Shown here piece after piece: positions 52,868 to 61,055 of a stretch of 64,000 nucleotides of DNA. A program made the position numbers and the translations under genes. This stretch comes from Calothrix sp. PCC 7103. Its GTDB lineage: Bacteria; Cyanobacteriota; Cyanobacteriia; Cyanobacteriales; Nostocaceae. The notes beneath the pieces are model-generated. The model ran no database searches and was not told the DNA's origin. It saw only the letters and a list, made by a program, of their open reading frames with translations. The first letter of the stretch is position 1. The number at the start of each line of letters is the position of its first letter. The stretch spans positions 3,384,627-3,448,626 of the forward strand of contig NZ_KB217478.1 of the NCBI RefSeq assembly GCF_000331305.1, in the 5' to 3' direction.

Positions 52868-53203
52868 TTACCCAACAGCAAATCCATCATATTGGCGCAA
52901 AAATTTTGAATGATAAGCTAATACAATATCTTGCTTGGACACGCCCAATTCTACCAAAGTATTCGCAACACCATCTTCTGTACCATCATATTGAATCCAA
53001 ATTTTATCACCGATTAAATCGATGTGTATCAAGGAGCCGTATATTCTTTGAAAGCCATCCCAACCAGCATGAAATATTTGATAATGGTCGTCTTCAGTAT
53101 CAAACATTTTATAAACTTCTATTTCTCCATCTGATGGTTTCATTTCCAAATATGGCATCAAGCATTGACGAATTAGTTGACGATAATGATTTAATTTATC
53201 CAT
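52868..53203 (-). CDS. xisI: XisI-family protein
   Basis: A 111-residue protein matching the XisI family over its full length: MDKLNHYRQLIRQCL start, FDTEDDHYQIFHAGWDG, then IWIQYDGTEDGVA and the closing FLRQYDGFAVG. In Nostocales XisI acts with XisH as a controlling factor for excision of the fdxN element during heterocyst development, although most homologues are unlinked to that element. Its start codon overlaps the end of the xisH remnant (ATGGATAAATTAA). Coding sequence looks intact although its partner is broken. Confidence 0.92.
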   Translation of the reverse strand: MDKLNHYRQLIRQCLMPYLEMKPSDGEIEVYKMFDTEDDHYQIFHAGWDGFQRIYGSLIHIDLIGDKIWIQYDGTEDGVANTLVELGVSKQDIVLAYHSKFLRQYDGFAVG

Positions 53204-53392
53204 TGTTCAATCACCTCAGTTACTGGATCAAATATTAATAATTTTATTTGGTAAGTTTGAACACTTAATTTTGGTAAATCTCTACGAAAAAAGTTCGGTA
53301 AATTTCTGTAAATATAATGGCTCTGTAACTGTCCAGCCATCGTTTTGTAATGCAGCCTTCGCGGCGTTGTGGAATATATCTTTTGCTGACAC
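53191..53392 (-). pseudogene. xisH: xisH with internal deletion
   Basis: From a GTG at 53392 the minus strand reads MSAKDIFHNAAKAALQNDGW, then TVTEPLYL, the XisH N-terminus. After a short unrelated stretch and a frame change, the C-terminus YQIKLLIFDPVTEVIEQWIN follows. A normal XisH has about 135-140 residues; the central 75 or so, including its endonuclease-fold core, are gone. The stop overlaps the xisI start as in intact operons. This is a deletion pseudogene. Confidence 0.85.
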
Positions 53393-53530
53393 AACAAATA
53401 ATAGTAGATTTTACGTGCGTTTGTTTCCTAACTATAATTATAACATTTGTCATTTTAACACTTCAACATTATTAACTTTAATAAAATCATAATGACGGGT
53501 TCATATCGTCAATTGCTTTATCAGTGCAAA

Positions 53531-53690
53531 CTATCTAAGGCATGGGCGTTCTTGATAAGTCCCTAAACTTTTTACCCATTCGCGCACGCGCTCATGCGAC
53601 ACGCCTGACCCTTTACGGTGATATGCTTCAAGTGAGGACAGACTCTTCTCTACCATTTCAGCTTCAGTAAGTGGTTGAGTTTGCGACTGT
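53531..53690 (-). pseudogene. Antitoxin-like small protein remnant
   Basis: The minus strand reads QTQPLTEAEMVEKSLSSLEA, then YHRKGSGVSHERVREWVKSL and a stop at 53531-53533. The LTEAEMVEKSLxxLE...ERVxEW pattern is that of small cyanobacterial antitoxin-like proteins. There is no in-frame start; the frame upstream has a stop, and the previous reading frame (53650-54009) overlaps it in another phase. A frameshift joining the two, or a 5' truncation, would explain this. Confidence 0.45.
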
Positions 53691-54009
53691 TATGAGCATC
53701 GTTAACATATTCTACCGTTAGCGGTTGTATCATCACCATTGTTGCGTTTTGTAAAGCTAACTCAATTCCTTTTACTTTACTATTAGCTACGGCGCCTGCT
53801 ATATGATGTTGATAAGTATAGTTATATCCACCGTAGTAGTAACCATAGATGGATATTGGGGTTAGTTTATCAAGTAGAGGTTGAATTTGAGCAATTAGGT
53901 TTTGGGAAGTTTCGCTGTGTTCTTCTAAAGTTATTTTAGTTACAGATTGATATTTATCATGACGGTAGCTTACTTGGTCAGGAACAGTAGGAGCAAGACA
54001 AAAAGACAC
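53650..54009 (-). CDS. Protein of unknown function, possibly frameshifted
   Basis: A 119-residue frame with a hydrophilic start, a Tyr/Gly-rich middle (ISIYGYYYGGYNYTYQHH) and GIELALQNATMVMIQPLTVEY. The last dozen residues (RKLNHLLKLKW) read through sequence that is antitoxin-like in another phase, so the true end is uncertain. I do not recognise the family, and it may itself be part of a decayed gene. Confidence 0.35.
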   Translation of the reverse strand: MSFCLAPTVPDQVSYRHDKYQSVTKITLEEHSETSQNLIAQIQPLLDKLTPISIYGYYYGGYNYTYQHHIAGAVANSKVKGIELALQNATMVMIQPLTVEYVNDAHNSRKLNHLLKLKW

Positions 54010-54272
54010 AATTTGATAGTCTTGAGTATAGTTACCTCATCAATTGGGCTGAATATCTTGCAATTGCTGAAAGTTTATCTGAAGCTTTTATAGAAGCTGG
54101 AATTTAATAATTTACAAACTTTATATATTATTGAATTATTCTAAGTGAAATTACTAATATAATCACTAGTAGTCAGTATATATATGTAAATGAGAAATAT
54201 ATCCGAAAATTCTACAATGTTGTCTTATAAAAACCAGCTGACAATTTAGGGAAATAGCGTGGATTAATAAAA
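54010..54272. other. Upstream region of the DUF3352 gene with a small remnant
   Basis: A plus-strand stretch at 54035-54109 reads INWAEYLAIAESLSEAFIEAG before a stop and has no start, so it looks like the end of a lost gene. The rest is AT-rich and should carry the promoter of the DUF3352 gene. Confidence 0.4.
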
Positions 54273-55955
54273 GTGGCTGGAAAATCAAAATATATAGTTG
54301 CTGTAATTGGTACAGCAGTTGTAGCAACAGGCGCCTTCGCCGCATATACTTTTTTACTCAAGGGACCTTCTGGTGATGCTTCTGGCGCCTTAGCTAGTGC
54401 TAAAATAGTTCCTGATGAAGCAATTATGGCAGGTTATATTACTACTGACCCTCAAGCTTGGGCAAAAATCGAACAGTTTGGTACTCCCGAAACACAAAAG
54501 TTATTTGCTAAAGGTTTAGAGGAATTCAATAAAAGTGCTGACAAAGAAGGCTTTTCTTACGAGAAGGATATTAAGCCGTGGGTGGGTGGAATTATGTTTG
54601 CTGTGTTGCCACCAAGTCCTATCAAACCAGCACAAGCAAAAGCCTCTAATAAAGCCGAACCTGAAGTTTTGATGGTTATTGGGATTAAAGATAAAATTGC
54701 AGCTTTAAATTTTACCAAGAAAGTAGATAAAAAGGTAAAAACTAAAGAAATAGAATATAAAGGCTTAAAAATAACTGAATCAATCACTGAAATAAAAACT
54801 GATACAAAAAGTGTTACGAAACAAAATACCCCCTCATATACTACTATTTTAGATAATAATTATGTAGTGTATGGTTCAAGCAAACGTTCTGTTGAACAAG
54901 CTATCGATACATTTAAGGGTGAACCATCGCTTCTGAGTAAACAGGGTGCTAGCGAAATTTTGAGTAAAGGCGCCGATTTAAAAAACACCGTTGCCCAATT
55001 TTATATTCCTGACTATGCAGGAATGATTGATTCATTCATAAAATCTGACCCAGAAATAGCAAAAATTCCACCAAAAGCTTTAGATTCACTCAAACAAGTC
55101 AAATCAATGGTGGTAGGATTTGGAATTGACGATGCTGGTATACGGATGAAGGCAACTGCAAATCTTGACCCGAAGTTAAACGTATATCAATATGAACCAA
55201 CAAATTCTAAAATTGTTTCTACGTTACCTGCGGAAACCCTTGCTTTAATAAATGGACAAGGTGTAAACCGTTGGTGGGATGCAATGCTTAACCAATCAAA
55301 AGATTTTCCTGAACTTCAAACAGCTTTAGGCGCCGCACGTACCTACACCAGATATGCAAATATTGACTTAGATAAAGAAGTATTCGCTTGGATGGATGGT
55401 GAATTTGCATTAGCTGCAATACCTTCTAATAAAGGATTACTTGCACAAACAGGATTTGGTGGCGCTTTAGTATTTGACACTAAAGATGATAAAACAGCTA
55501 AATCAATGTTTGCCAAACTCGATAGTCTTGCCAAAAGTCAAAATGTCAGCGTTAAGCAGCGCAATGTTGGTGGTAAGCAAGTTACTGAATGGGATGTTCC
55601 TAACCAAGGTGCAGTAGTCGCACATGGTTGGCTTGACCAAGATACTGTATTTGTAGCACTTGGTTCTCCAATAGCAGATTTGCTGACAACACAAAACGGT
55701 AAATCACTTGAAAGTGATGATTCTTTTAAAACAATTACTAGTTCGTTACAAAAGCCCAATGGTGGTTACTTCTACCTTGATATGGATAAAACAATGGTAT
55801 TGGTAGATAAATTTGCAACTGGTGCCAATTCTATAGACCCTCAATCAAAGGCAATTTTATCTTCGATTCGTGGAGTTAGTATGACTGCAACTAGTTCTGA
55901 TAAGACTTCGAGTCAGGTAGAAATGTTGCTATCACTTAAATCCAAAGCTAAGTAG
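54273..55955 (+). CDS. DUF3352 membrane-anchored protein
   Basis: A 560-residue protein with an N-terminal membrane anchor (YIVAVIGTAVVATGAFAAYTFLL, about residues 7-29) and a long extracytoplasmic part. The DUF3352 pattern is seen in VPDEAIMAGYITTDPQAW, GGIMFAVLPP, YTTILDNNYVVYGSS and FAWMDGEFALAAIP. Cyanobacteria usually carry several such proteins; their function is not known. The codon use matches the surroundings. A clear hairpin terminator follows at 55991. The start here is a GTG (gtggctgga). Confidence 0.88.
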   Translation: MAGKSKYIVAVIGTAVVATGAFAAYTFLLKGPSGDASGALASAKIVPDEAIMAGYITTDPQAWAKIEQFGTPETQKLFAKGLEEFNKSADKEGFSYEKDIKPWVGGIMFAVLPPSPIKPAQAKASNKAEPEVLMVIGIKDKIAALNFTKKVDKKVKTKEIEYKGLKITESITEIKTDTKSVTKQNTPSYTTILDNNYVVYGSSKRSVEQAIDTFKGEPSLLSKQGASEILSKGADLKNTVAQFYIPDYAGMIDSFIKSDPEIAKIPPKALDSLKQVKSMVVGFGIDDAGIRMKATANLDPKLNVYQYEPTNSKIVSTLPAETLALINGQGVNRWWDAMLNQSKDFPELQTALGAARTYTRYANIDLDKEVFAWMDGEFALAAIPSNKGLLAQTGFGGALVFDTKDDKTAKSMFAKLDSLAKSQNVSVKQRNVGGKQVTEWDVPNQGAVVAHGWLDQDTVFVALGSPIADLLTTQNGKSLESDDSFKTITSSLQKPNGGYFYLDMDKTMVLVDKFATGANSIDPQSKAILSSIRGVSMTATSSDKTSSQVEMLLSLKSKAK

Positions 55956-55960
55956 GCTTA

Positions 55961-55987
55961 CACAGGCAAGGATGCCTGTTCCACAAG
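55961..55987. repeat. ACAGGCAAGGATGCCTGT hairpin with CCACAAG
   Basis: ACAGGCA-agga-TGCCTGT followed by TCCACAAG, directly after the DUF3352 stop; a family member of the repeats at 17369 and 58840. Confidence 0.7.
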
Positions 55988-55990
55988 AAT

Positions 55991-56020
55991 AAAAATTGGT
56001 CATAAAATGACCAATTTTTT
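55991..56020 (+). terminator. Rho-independent terminator of the DUF3352 gene
   Basis: AAAAATTGGTCAT (55991-56003), loop AAA, then ATGACCAATTTTTT. The 13-bp stem is perfect and ends in a T run. Confidence 0.85.
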
Positions 56021-56127
56021 GTTCAAATTGAACAGTTTTTGAACTTTAAAGTGAACATTCGCTTCCGGCAAACTTATTCACAGTTGCGAGTAAAGCAGCT
56101 GTGAATAGTTAATTAAAGGAGTTTTGA

Positions 56128-57123
56128 ATGAAAGCTAAATTGAACACACCCAAAAAGTTAGTGATTATTGCGACTAGCGCACTAGTAGGTTTACTTAATT
56201 TTGGAAGTATTCTACTCAATGCAAACCCTTCTCTAGCTCAAGAGAAGTCTTCTATATCTAGGGGTTTAAGTTTTATTGGTTTAACACCTAATAACACATT
56301 AGTACGCTTTGGCTTAAATAGTCGTATTTTTAAACCTATTCGAGTCAAAGGAATTGATGGAAATCTTCAGGGTATTGATTTTCGTCCTGCTAATGGGCTG
56401 CTTTATGGTGTTACAGATACCGACAATGTTTACATTATTAACCCAGATAGTGGAGATGCAAAGTTAGCAAGTAAGCTTTCAAGTAGTTTTGATGGTGGAT
56501 TCCAATCAGGATTTGATTTTAATCCAGTACCAGACCGTTTACGAATTGTTGGTAGTAACGACCAAAATCTCCGTACTAACGTAGATAATGGAACTGTCAA
56601 TGTTGACAAACCTTTGGCTTATGGTTCATCTGACCCTAACTCTGGCAAAGACCCCAATATAACAGCTATTGGGTATATTAATTCTCGTGCAGGCGCCACT
56701 TCAACTCAACTTTTTGGCATTGATTATAACCTGGATGTTCTAGTACTTCAAGACCCACCGAATGATGGTAATCTTCGCACTATTGGTTCTCTTGGCATAA
56801 ATTTCTCTCCAATTGGAGGATTTGATATAGTTACGGACGCATCAGGTAAAAATACTGCTTTTGCTACCTCAGATAATACTTTGTATACAATTGATTTATC
56901 TACAGGCGCCGCAAAGAAAGTAGGTAATTTACCTTCAACTGGTTTTATTGGGTTTGCTATTGAACCTAACTTGCAAAACAATAAACCTAGAACTTTAGAA
57001 ACTCAACCAAGTACACAAGGGGCACCAACACAAGAACCTACTGAAACTACTGAAACTACTGAAACTATGGAGGTGCCTGAACAACCTACACAAGAACCAA
57101 TGCCGGAACAACCAGCAAATTAG
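56128..57123 (+). CDS. Exported DUF4394 protein
   Basis: A 331-residue protein with a signal peptide (cleavage near LNANPSLAQ, about residue 38). A DUF4394 beta-propeller-like domain follows (about 48-285): LSFIGLTPNNTLVRFGL, IDFRPANGLLYGVTD, DFNPVPDRLRIVGSNDQNLR. The C-terminus is Pro/Glu/Thr-rich (EPTETTETTETMEVPEQP) and probably disordered. The role is unknown. The ATG is preceded by AAAGGAG at good spacing. A GTAGAGAC palindrome follows the gene. Confidence 0.9.
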   Translation: MKAKLNTPKKLVIIATSALVGLLNFGSILLNANPSLAQEKSSISRGLSFIGLTPNNTLVRFGLNSRIFKPIRVKGIDGNLQGIDFRPANGLLYGVTDTDNVYIINPDSGDAKLASKLSSSFDGGFQSGFDFNPVPDRLRIVGSNDQNLRTNVDNGTVNVDKPLAYGSSDPNSGKDPNITAIGYINSRAGATSTQLFGIDYNLDVLVLQDPPNDGNLRTIGSLGINFSPIGGFDIVTDASGKNTAFATSDNTLYTIDLSTGAAKKVGNLPSTGFIGFAIEPNLQNNKPRTLETQPSTQGAPTQEPTETTETTETMEVPEQPTQEPMPEQPAN

Positions 57124-57194
57124 TCCAGAATGCATTGGGCTTTATCAATTGAATACGCAAATACGGCAACCTTGATAAAGAACATTGCCTTGAT

Positions 57195-57222
57195 GTAGAG
57201 ACGTGATATATCACGTCTCTAC
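57195..57222. terminator. 28-bp perfect palindrome after the DUF4394 gene
   Basis: GTAGAGACGTGATA followed by its exact reverse complement. It lies 72 bases past the DUF4394 stop in a convergent gap. Third member of the set with 13658 and 37942; only the six inner bases of each arm differ. Confidence 0.8.
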
Positions 57223-57365
57223 AACTTATAATTTTACGAATAATTTCAAACTGCCTAATATGAATTTAATGTATTGATACGTTTCAGTTTATGTACTGGT
57301 TAAGGTTATTGTAGGTTGGATTACGCAAAGCCTCCACCCAAGCTACAGATGATGTGGCGCCTTTT

Positions 57366-57971
57366 TTAAGTGTTTTTGGAAAGTGAGTATGTTACTTCTT
57401 TGTAACAAATGAGCCAGAAATAAAGTGCGGCGTTTATTCCACTAAATAGCTTGGGTATACCTTCTGAGAAGGTGGAAATAGTGGTTAGATGTAGTGAGTC
57501 GATTAAAATTGCTATTGATAGTAGAACAATGCTAGTTAAGAGTAAAAGATAAGGTGTTGATTTTATTATTTTCCAGAATGCTTTGCCGTAGCTTAAGGCG
57601 ATTAGAGCGTAAATGGTGATAGTTGTAAGCTTTGGGATGCCAGCATAGACGAGTGTTATATGAATTCTATATTTTTCATTGATTAAGAAGCCTAGCATTA
57701 ATAAGGCTGAATACAAAATAAAATTATTGTTAGGATTTTTGGGACGAATCTTTTTTAATAGGGCAAAACTGAAAGCGCAAACTACTGGTGGGATACAACA
57801 TAATAATTGAAATGTATATGTAAATAATCCATCGGTTAGATATTGAGGACTTTCTGGCGGAGAAAATAATCCTTCTGTAGGTAGATTTAATAGTTTCGTC
57901 CAGGCTGTGAATAAAACTACTAGGAGTAAAAATATACCGTTAGTTGCAAGTATGAAACGATAATTTTTCAT
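57366..57971 (-). CDS. Multi-pass membrane protein of unknown function
   Basis: A 201-residue protein with about six hydrophobic helices (at roughly 7-25, 53-72, 85-98, 115-130, 140-160, 175-192). Charged residues are few and lie in the loops. No motif assigns a function. It is somewhat like small cyanobacterial DoxX-type or integral membrane proteins, but I cannot support a family. It is convergent with the DUF4394 gene and alone. Confidence 0.65.
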   Translation of the reverse strand: MKNYRFILATNGIFLLLVVLFTAWTKLLNLPTEGLFSPPESPQYLTDGLFTYTFQLLCCIPPVVCAFSFALLKKIRPKNPNNNFILYSALLMLGFLINEKYRIHITLVYAGIPKLTTITIYALIALSYGKAFWKIIKSTPYLLLLTSIVLLSIAILIDSLHLTTISTFSEGIPKLFSGINAALYFWLICYKEVTYSLSKNT

Positions 57972-58010
57972 GAGTTAAGAAATGATGTTTTTTATATTAT
58001 TTTATATTGA

Positions 58011-58046
58011 TTGTGGAGGAACGGGCTTTCCTGCCCATTCCACAAG
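58011..58046. repeat. TGTGGAGGAACGGGC..GCCC..CCACAAG hairpin
   Basis: TTGTGGAGGAACGGGC-tttcct-GCCCATTCCACAAG, an almost complete inverted repeat in the divergent gap before the dienelactone hydrolase gene. Confidence 0.75.
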
Positions 58047-58096
58047 AGTTTACCAAAATGCATTAAATTATTCTTGTTGCTTTCTTCACATATACT

Positions 58097-58837
58097 ATGA
58101 CAAACGTTGAAATTAAAACTGAGCATGTTAAAGTACCTAACAATGGCTTGGAAATTGGTGCTTATCTCGCTCAACCAGCTAGTACAGGAACTTATGGAGC
58201 GGTTGTAGTCATTCAAGAAATCTTTGGAGTCAACAGCCATATTCGGGATGTAACAGAAAGAATAGCTAAACAAGGGTATGTAGCAATAGCACCTGCGATG
58301 TTTCAACGTGTTGCTCCCGGTTTTGATGTTGGATACTCTCAAGAAGACATGCAGCTTGGTTTCCAGTATATGCAGCAAATCAAGGCGCCGGAGATAATGA
58401 GCGACATTAAAGCTACTATAGATTATCTTAAAACTTTACCTAATGTTAAAGCTGAAGCGATAGGCGCCATTGGTTTTTGTTTCGGTGGTCACGTTGTTTA
58501 CCTAGCTGCAACATTACCCGATATTAAAGCCACTGCTTCGTTTTACGGTGGTGGAATTGCTACTTCGGGTCTTAGCGCTGAAACTGCGACAATTAACCGA
58601 ACTTCGGAAATAAAGGGCGCCGTCTATGCATTTTTTGGCACGAAGGATTCACTTATTCCACAGGAGCAAAATCAGCAAATTGAGACAGAACTGAAGAAAC
58701 ATCATATAAATCATCGTGTTTTTCGTTACGATGCAGACCACGGGTTTTTCTGCGACCAGCGCGCGAGTTATAACCCTGAAGCTGCTGCCGATGCTTGGCA
58801 ACATGTATTAGAACTTTTCCAAAATAACTTAAACTAA
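58097..58837 (+). CDS. Dienelactone hydrolase family protein
   Basis: A 246-residue hydrolase. The nucleophile is Cys in GFCFGGHVVY (about residue 134), the acid lies in AFFGTKDSLIP (Asp about 181) and the His in YDADHGFFCD (about 213), the Cys-Asp-His triad of carboxymethylenebutenolidase-type enzymes. GAVVVIQEIFGVNSHIRDV is the usual oxyanion segment with a Glu. It is cytosolic, and its natural substrate in cyanobacteria is unknown. It ends at a hairpin that can act as terminator. Confidence 0.93.
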   Translation: MTNVEIKTEHVKVPNNGLEIGAYLAQPASTGTYGAVVVIQEIFGVNSHIRDVTERIAKQGYVAIAPAMFQRVAPGFDVGYSQEDMQLGFQYMQQIKAPEIMSDIKATIDYLKTLPNVKAEAIGAIGFCFGGHVVYLAATLPDIKATASFYGGGIATSGLSAETATINRTSEIKGAVYAFFGTKDSLIPQEQNQQIETELKKHHINHRVFRYDADHGFFCDQRASYNPEAAADAWQHVLELFQNNLN

Positions 58838-58839
58838 AC

Positions 58840-58870
58840 TCTTGTGGAACGGGCATCCTTGCCCGTCTTT
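58840..58870 (+). terminator. ACGGGC..GCCCGT hairpin with T run
   Basis: CTTGTGGAACGGGCATCCTTGCCCGTCTTTT: ACGGGC pairs with GCCCGT and is followed by CTTTT. It is a member of the intergenic repeat family and terminator-like after the hydrolase gene. Confidence 0.65.
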
Positions 58871-59281
58871 TAAAATAGATAATAGAAAAATAAGATTTCC
58901 AATTATTTCAGAATTTGATAACCTAAGCCTTAAGACAATACCTTCGCCAAAAACATGATTGGGAAAATTTATATACATATGAAGAATTGCTTGACCTAAT
59001 TGGACAAGAACTACAGCCAGCAGTTTAATATTTACAAGACTTATAGAATTGGTGTATAAAAGCGTTAGGTACGTGGTGCCTTGAAAAAACTTCAACATGC
59101 CATTCGACTGTAGGGTGCGTGATAGCTATTAAAATCTACAATAAAATGAAACTTCAAAAGCTATCACGCACCTCTCTCCATCACTCCCAATTGCCACAAC
59201 ATTTTAATTTAAAACAATTCTTAATTTTTAATTGTTTCATTAGTTTGAATAAGTTTTGCAGGATAAGAAACATAAGTTCTT
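58871..59281. other. Intergenic region with a 14-bp inverted repeat
   Basis: GGTGCGTGATAGCT (59114-59127) pairs exactly with AGCTATCACGCACC (59159-59172). No gene is visible in the rest; short frames here have no family features. Confidence 0.55.
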
Positions 59282-59398
59282 TTACTTTTTTTCACTCTCT
59301 TTGATATCTTTATAAATAGCCCAAAAGTCGTAATTAAATTTAGCAGCATGGGCTTCTCGCACTTGTCTTATTTCTTCTATAATTGGGTCTTCTTTCAT
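59282..59398 (-). CDS. Small protein linked to PIN-toxin loci
   Basis: A 38-residue protein (MKEDPIIEEIRQVREAHAAK, then FNYDFWAIYKDIKESEKK). The DPIIEEIR...HAAKFNYD pattern recurs in cyanobacteria directly downstream of PIN-domain genes, and it lies here 3 bases after the PIN remnant stop. It has a good ATG and is complete. It is probably an antitoxin or accessory of the former PIN module. Confidence 0.65.
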   Translation of the reverse strand: MKEDPIIEEIRQVREAHAAKFNYDFWAIYKDIKESEKK

Positions 59399-59401
59399 TA
59401 A

Positions 59402-59575
59402 TTAAGCCTCCAAAAGTTCCTCTGGTGTACAAATTGCGACTGGTTCATAACCTCTTGAACGACAAAAACGTTCAACTTGTTGGCGAATAGTCACGTTTGC
59501 AATATGCTTACAATTCCATGTTAATAAATAATCCACCCCGTTTGTAACCGCAATAGCAAAGTGTGTGAGCTACTT
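59402..59575 (-). pseudogene. PIN-domain toxin, C-terminal remnant
   Basis: The minus strand reads FAIAVTNGVDYLLTWNCKHI, then RQQVERFCRSRGYEP and TPEELLEA before the stop at 59402-59404. DYLLTWNCKHIAN is the hallmark of a common cyanobacterial PIN family. Everything upstream of it is replaced by the IS1634-type transposase frame, and a 4-base excess (ACAC) near 59555 breaks the frame at the join. The catalytic N-terminus is lost. Confidence 0.8.
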
Positions 59576-60456
59576 CTCGCTCGAATCCTTCAGCAATTTG
59601 TTTATTTTTACCATCCGCATAATCATAATCAATTTTAGTTAATTCTTGCTCTTGATTCCAAACTGGTTGAAGATATTGCGCTATCTCTTCTTGTGTTACT
59701 TGTTTAGCACTTAAAGGACAAAGATAAAAATCTTTGCCTAAAGCAATATGGGTACGAGTTGCTATTGATGCCATGTCTTGAAAAGTTTGCTCAACGCGGG
59801 GAACCCGCGCACGCAACTTTTCGCTTTTACAGTCACCAATATATAACAATCCTGATTTTTGAAGTGTCAAACGTACTTGATTAATTGCTGGAATATATAA
59901 TGGGTCATCAGCTTTATTTCCTGGCAGTATTTCCGTCGCTATTGGCATACCCAAAGGGTCTAGGGTTGATAACATAATTTTGACTTGAGCCAAGTCTGGA
60001 CGATGGTCAAAACTCATGACCAAATTGAAATAACCCTTCCGAATTTACTCCACAGTGACTACTAGCTGTTGTACTATCTAAACGCACCTTTTCTGGATTT
60101 AAATCATAAACTTGTATAATGTTTCCAGAAAGTTCTGCTTCAAATGGTTTCCAATAATAGTCTTTATCGAGATAACGTAGCAGTGATTGTAAACGGTCGT
60201 CTGTCAGGTCTAATTCTTCTAACTTTTCCCCAACAAACATTTTTAATGTTTCTAATCTTTTCGCTACCCATCCTTGGACATGGTTTAAGCGATGATCGGC
60301 TTGCGAAAGTATATGTGTCAACCAAATTATTGCTATACTTCCTAAGCTTTCACCCTCCCAATTTCCATGTTTGGGGAAGTGTTTATCAATGAGTTGCTTT
60401 ACACCCATACGCTCTAATTGTGGTCTTCTGTACAGGGATATTATCAACTCGTTCAT
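59576..60456 (-). pseudogene. IS1634-family transposase, frameshifted and 3'-truncated
   Basis: Two overlapping frames form one protein. 60007-60456 has GVKQLIDKHFPKHGNWEG, LTDDRLQSLLRYLD and VRLDSTTASSHC (first Asp). After a frameshift near 60012 the second frame has SFDHRPDLAQVKIMLSTLDP, LPGNKADDPLYIP, LLYIGDCKSE (second Asp) and DYADGKNKQIAEGFE. Normal IS1634 transposases are about 550 residues; the C-terminal third with the Glu is missing and the frame runs into a PIN-toxin remnant. Dead element. Confidence 0.85.
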
Positions 60457-60608
60457 TTGTAATTATAGGTTTTGTATGCATAAACCCGAACATATACCTA
60501 CTCTGTACTTTTGGGAATATGTCGCTGGGTATACTTATAGCTGCTTATTTTCTCTAACTCATGAAAAAATGAGCGAACCGGGAGTATTGAGTTAGACCCA
60601 GAAACATT

Positions 60609-61028
60609 GTGAAGTCACGCACAACAATTAAATTCCGTCAAAGTTTTGCTACACTTCCAGAGCAAGTTCAAAAACAAACACGGCAAGCATACCGCCAATT
60701 TAAAAAAGACCCAAGTCATCCAAGTCTACGCTTTAAAAAAGTACATCCAGAATTACCTATTTACTCCGCTCGAATTAGCAAAAGCTATCGAGCAGTTGGA
60801 CAGTTATACTTAACACGGGTAAGAAATGTCATTCTGAGCGTAGCGTAATGCGTAAACGCAGTTTTCCCGGAGGGTAGCATTTGCCGAAGGCTAGAATCTC
60901 TAAGATGCTTCACTGCACTACGTTTCGTTCAGCATGACAAAGTTTATATTCTACCCATTAGCAGTATAGAAGGTGATACTGTGATATGGTTTTGGGTTGG
61001 TTCGCACGCAGAATATGAATATTTATGA
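60609..61028 (+). pseudogene. ParE/RelE-type toxin gene split by a MITE
   Basis: The first part (60609-60804, GTG start MKSRTTIKFRQSF, then FKKDPSHPSLRFKKVH and SARISKSYRAVGQ) and the last part (60969-61028, EGDTVIWFWVGSHAEYEYL) together make a typical 85-residue RelE/ParE-like toxin. A 160-bp element (60807-60966) lies between them, flanked by TA. Removing the element and one TA gives AVGQ-L-EGDT in frame. As it stands, translation ends within the element. No antitoxin gene is visible upstream. Confidence 0.85.
60807..60966 (+). mobile_element. 160-bp MITE flanked by TA (copy 2), inside toxin gene
   Basis: It starts TACTTAACACGGGTAAGAA and ends TTCTACCCATTAGCAGTA, imperfect inverted ends, with TA at 60805-60806 and 60967-60968. 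The interior matches the 139-bp element at 40757-40895 in opposite orientation (CTACGTTTCGTTCAGCATGA and ATTCTGAGCG segments). Confidence 0.85.
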
Positions 61029-61055
61029 ATATTTATTGTCCTTACTTACCCCCTA

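Noticed and set aside
60371-60595. 74-codon plus-strand frame before the split toxin, considered as its antitoxin
   Set aside because: It is mostly antisense to the IS1634-type transposase and has no antitoxin pattern.
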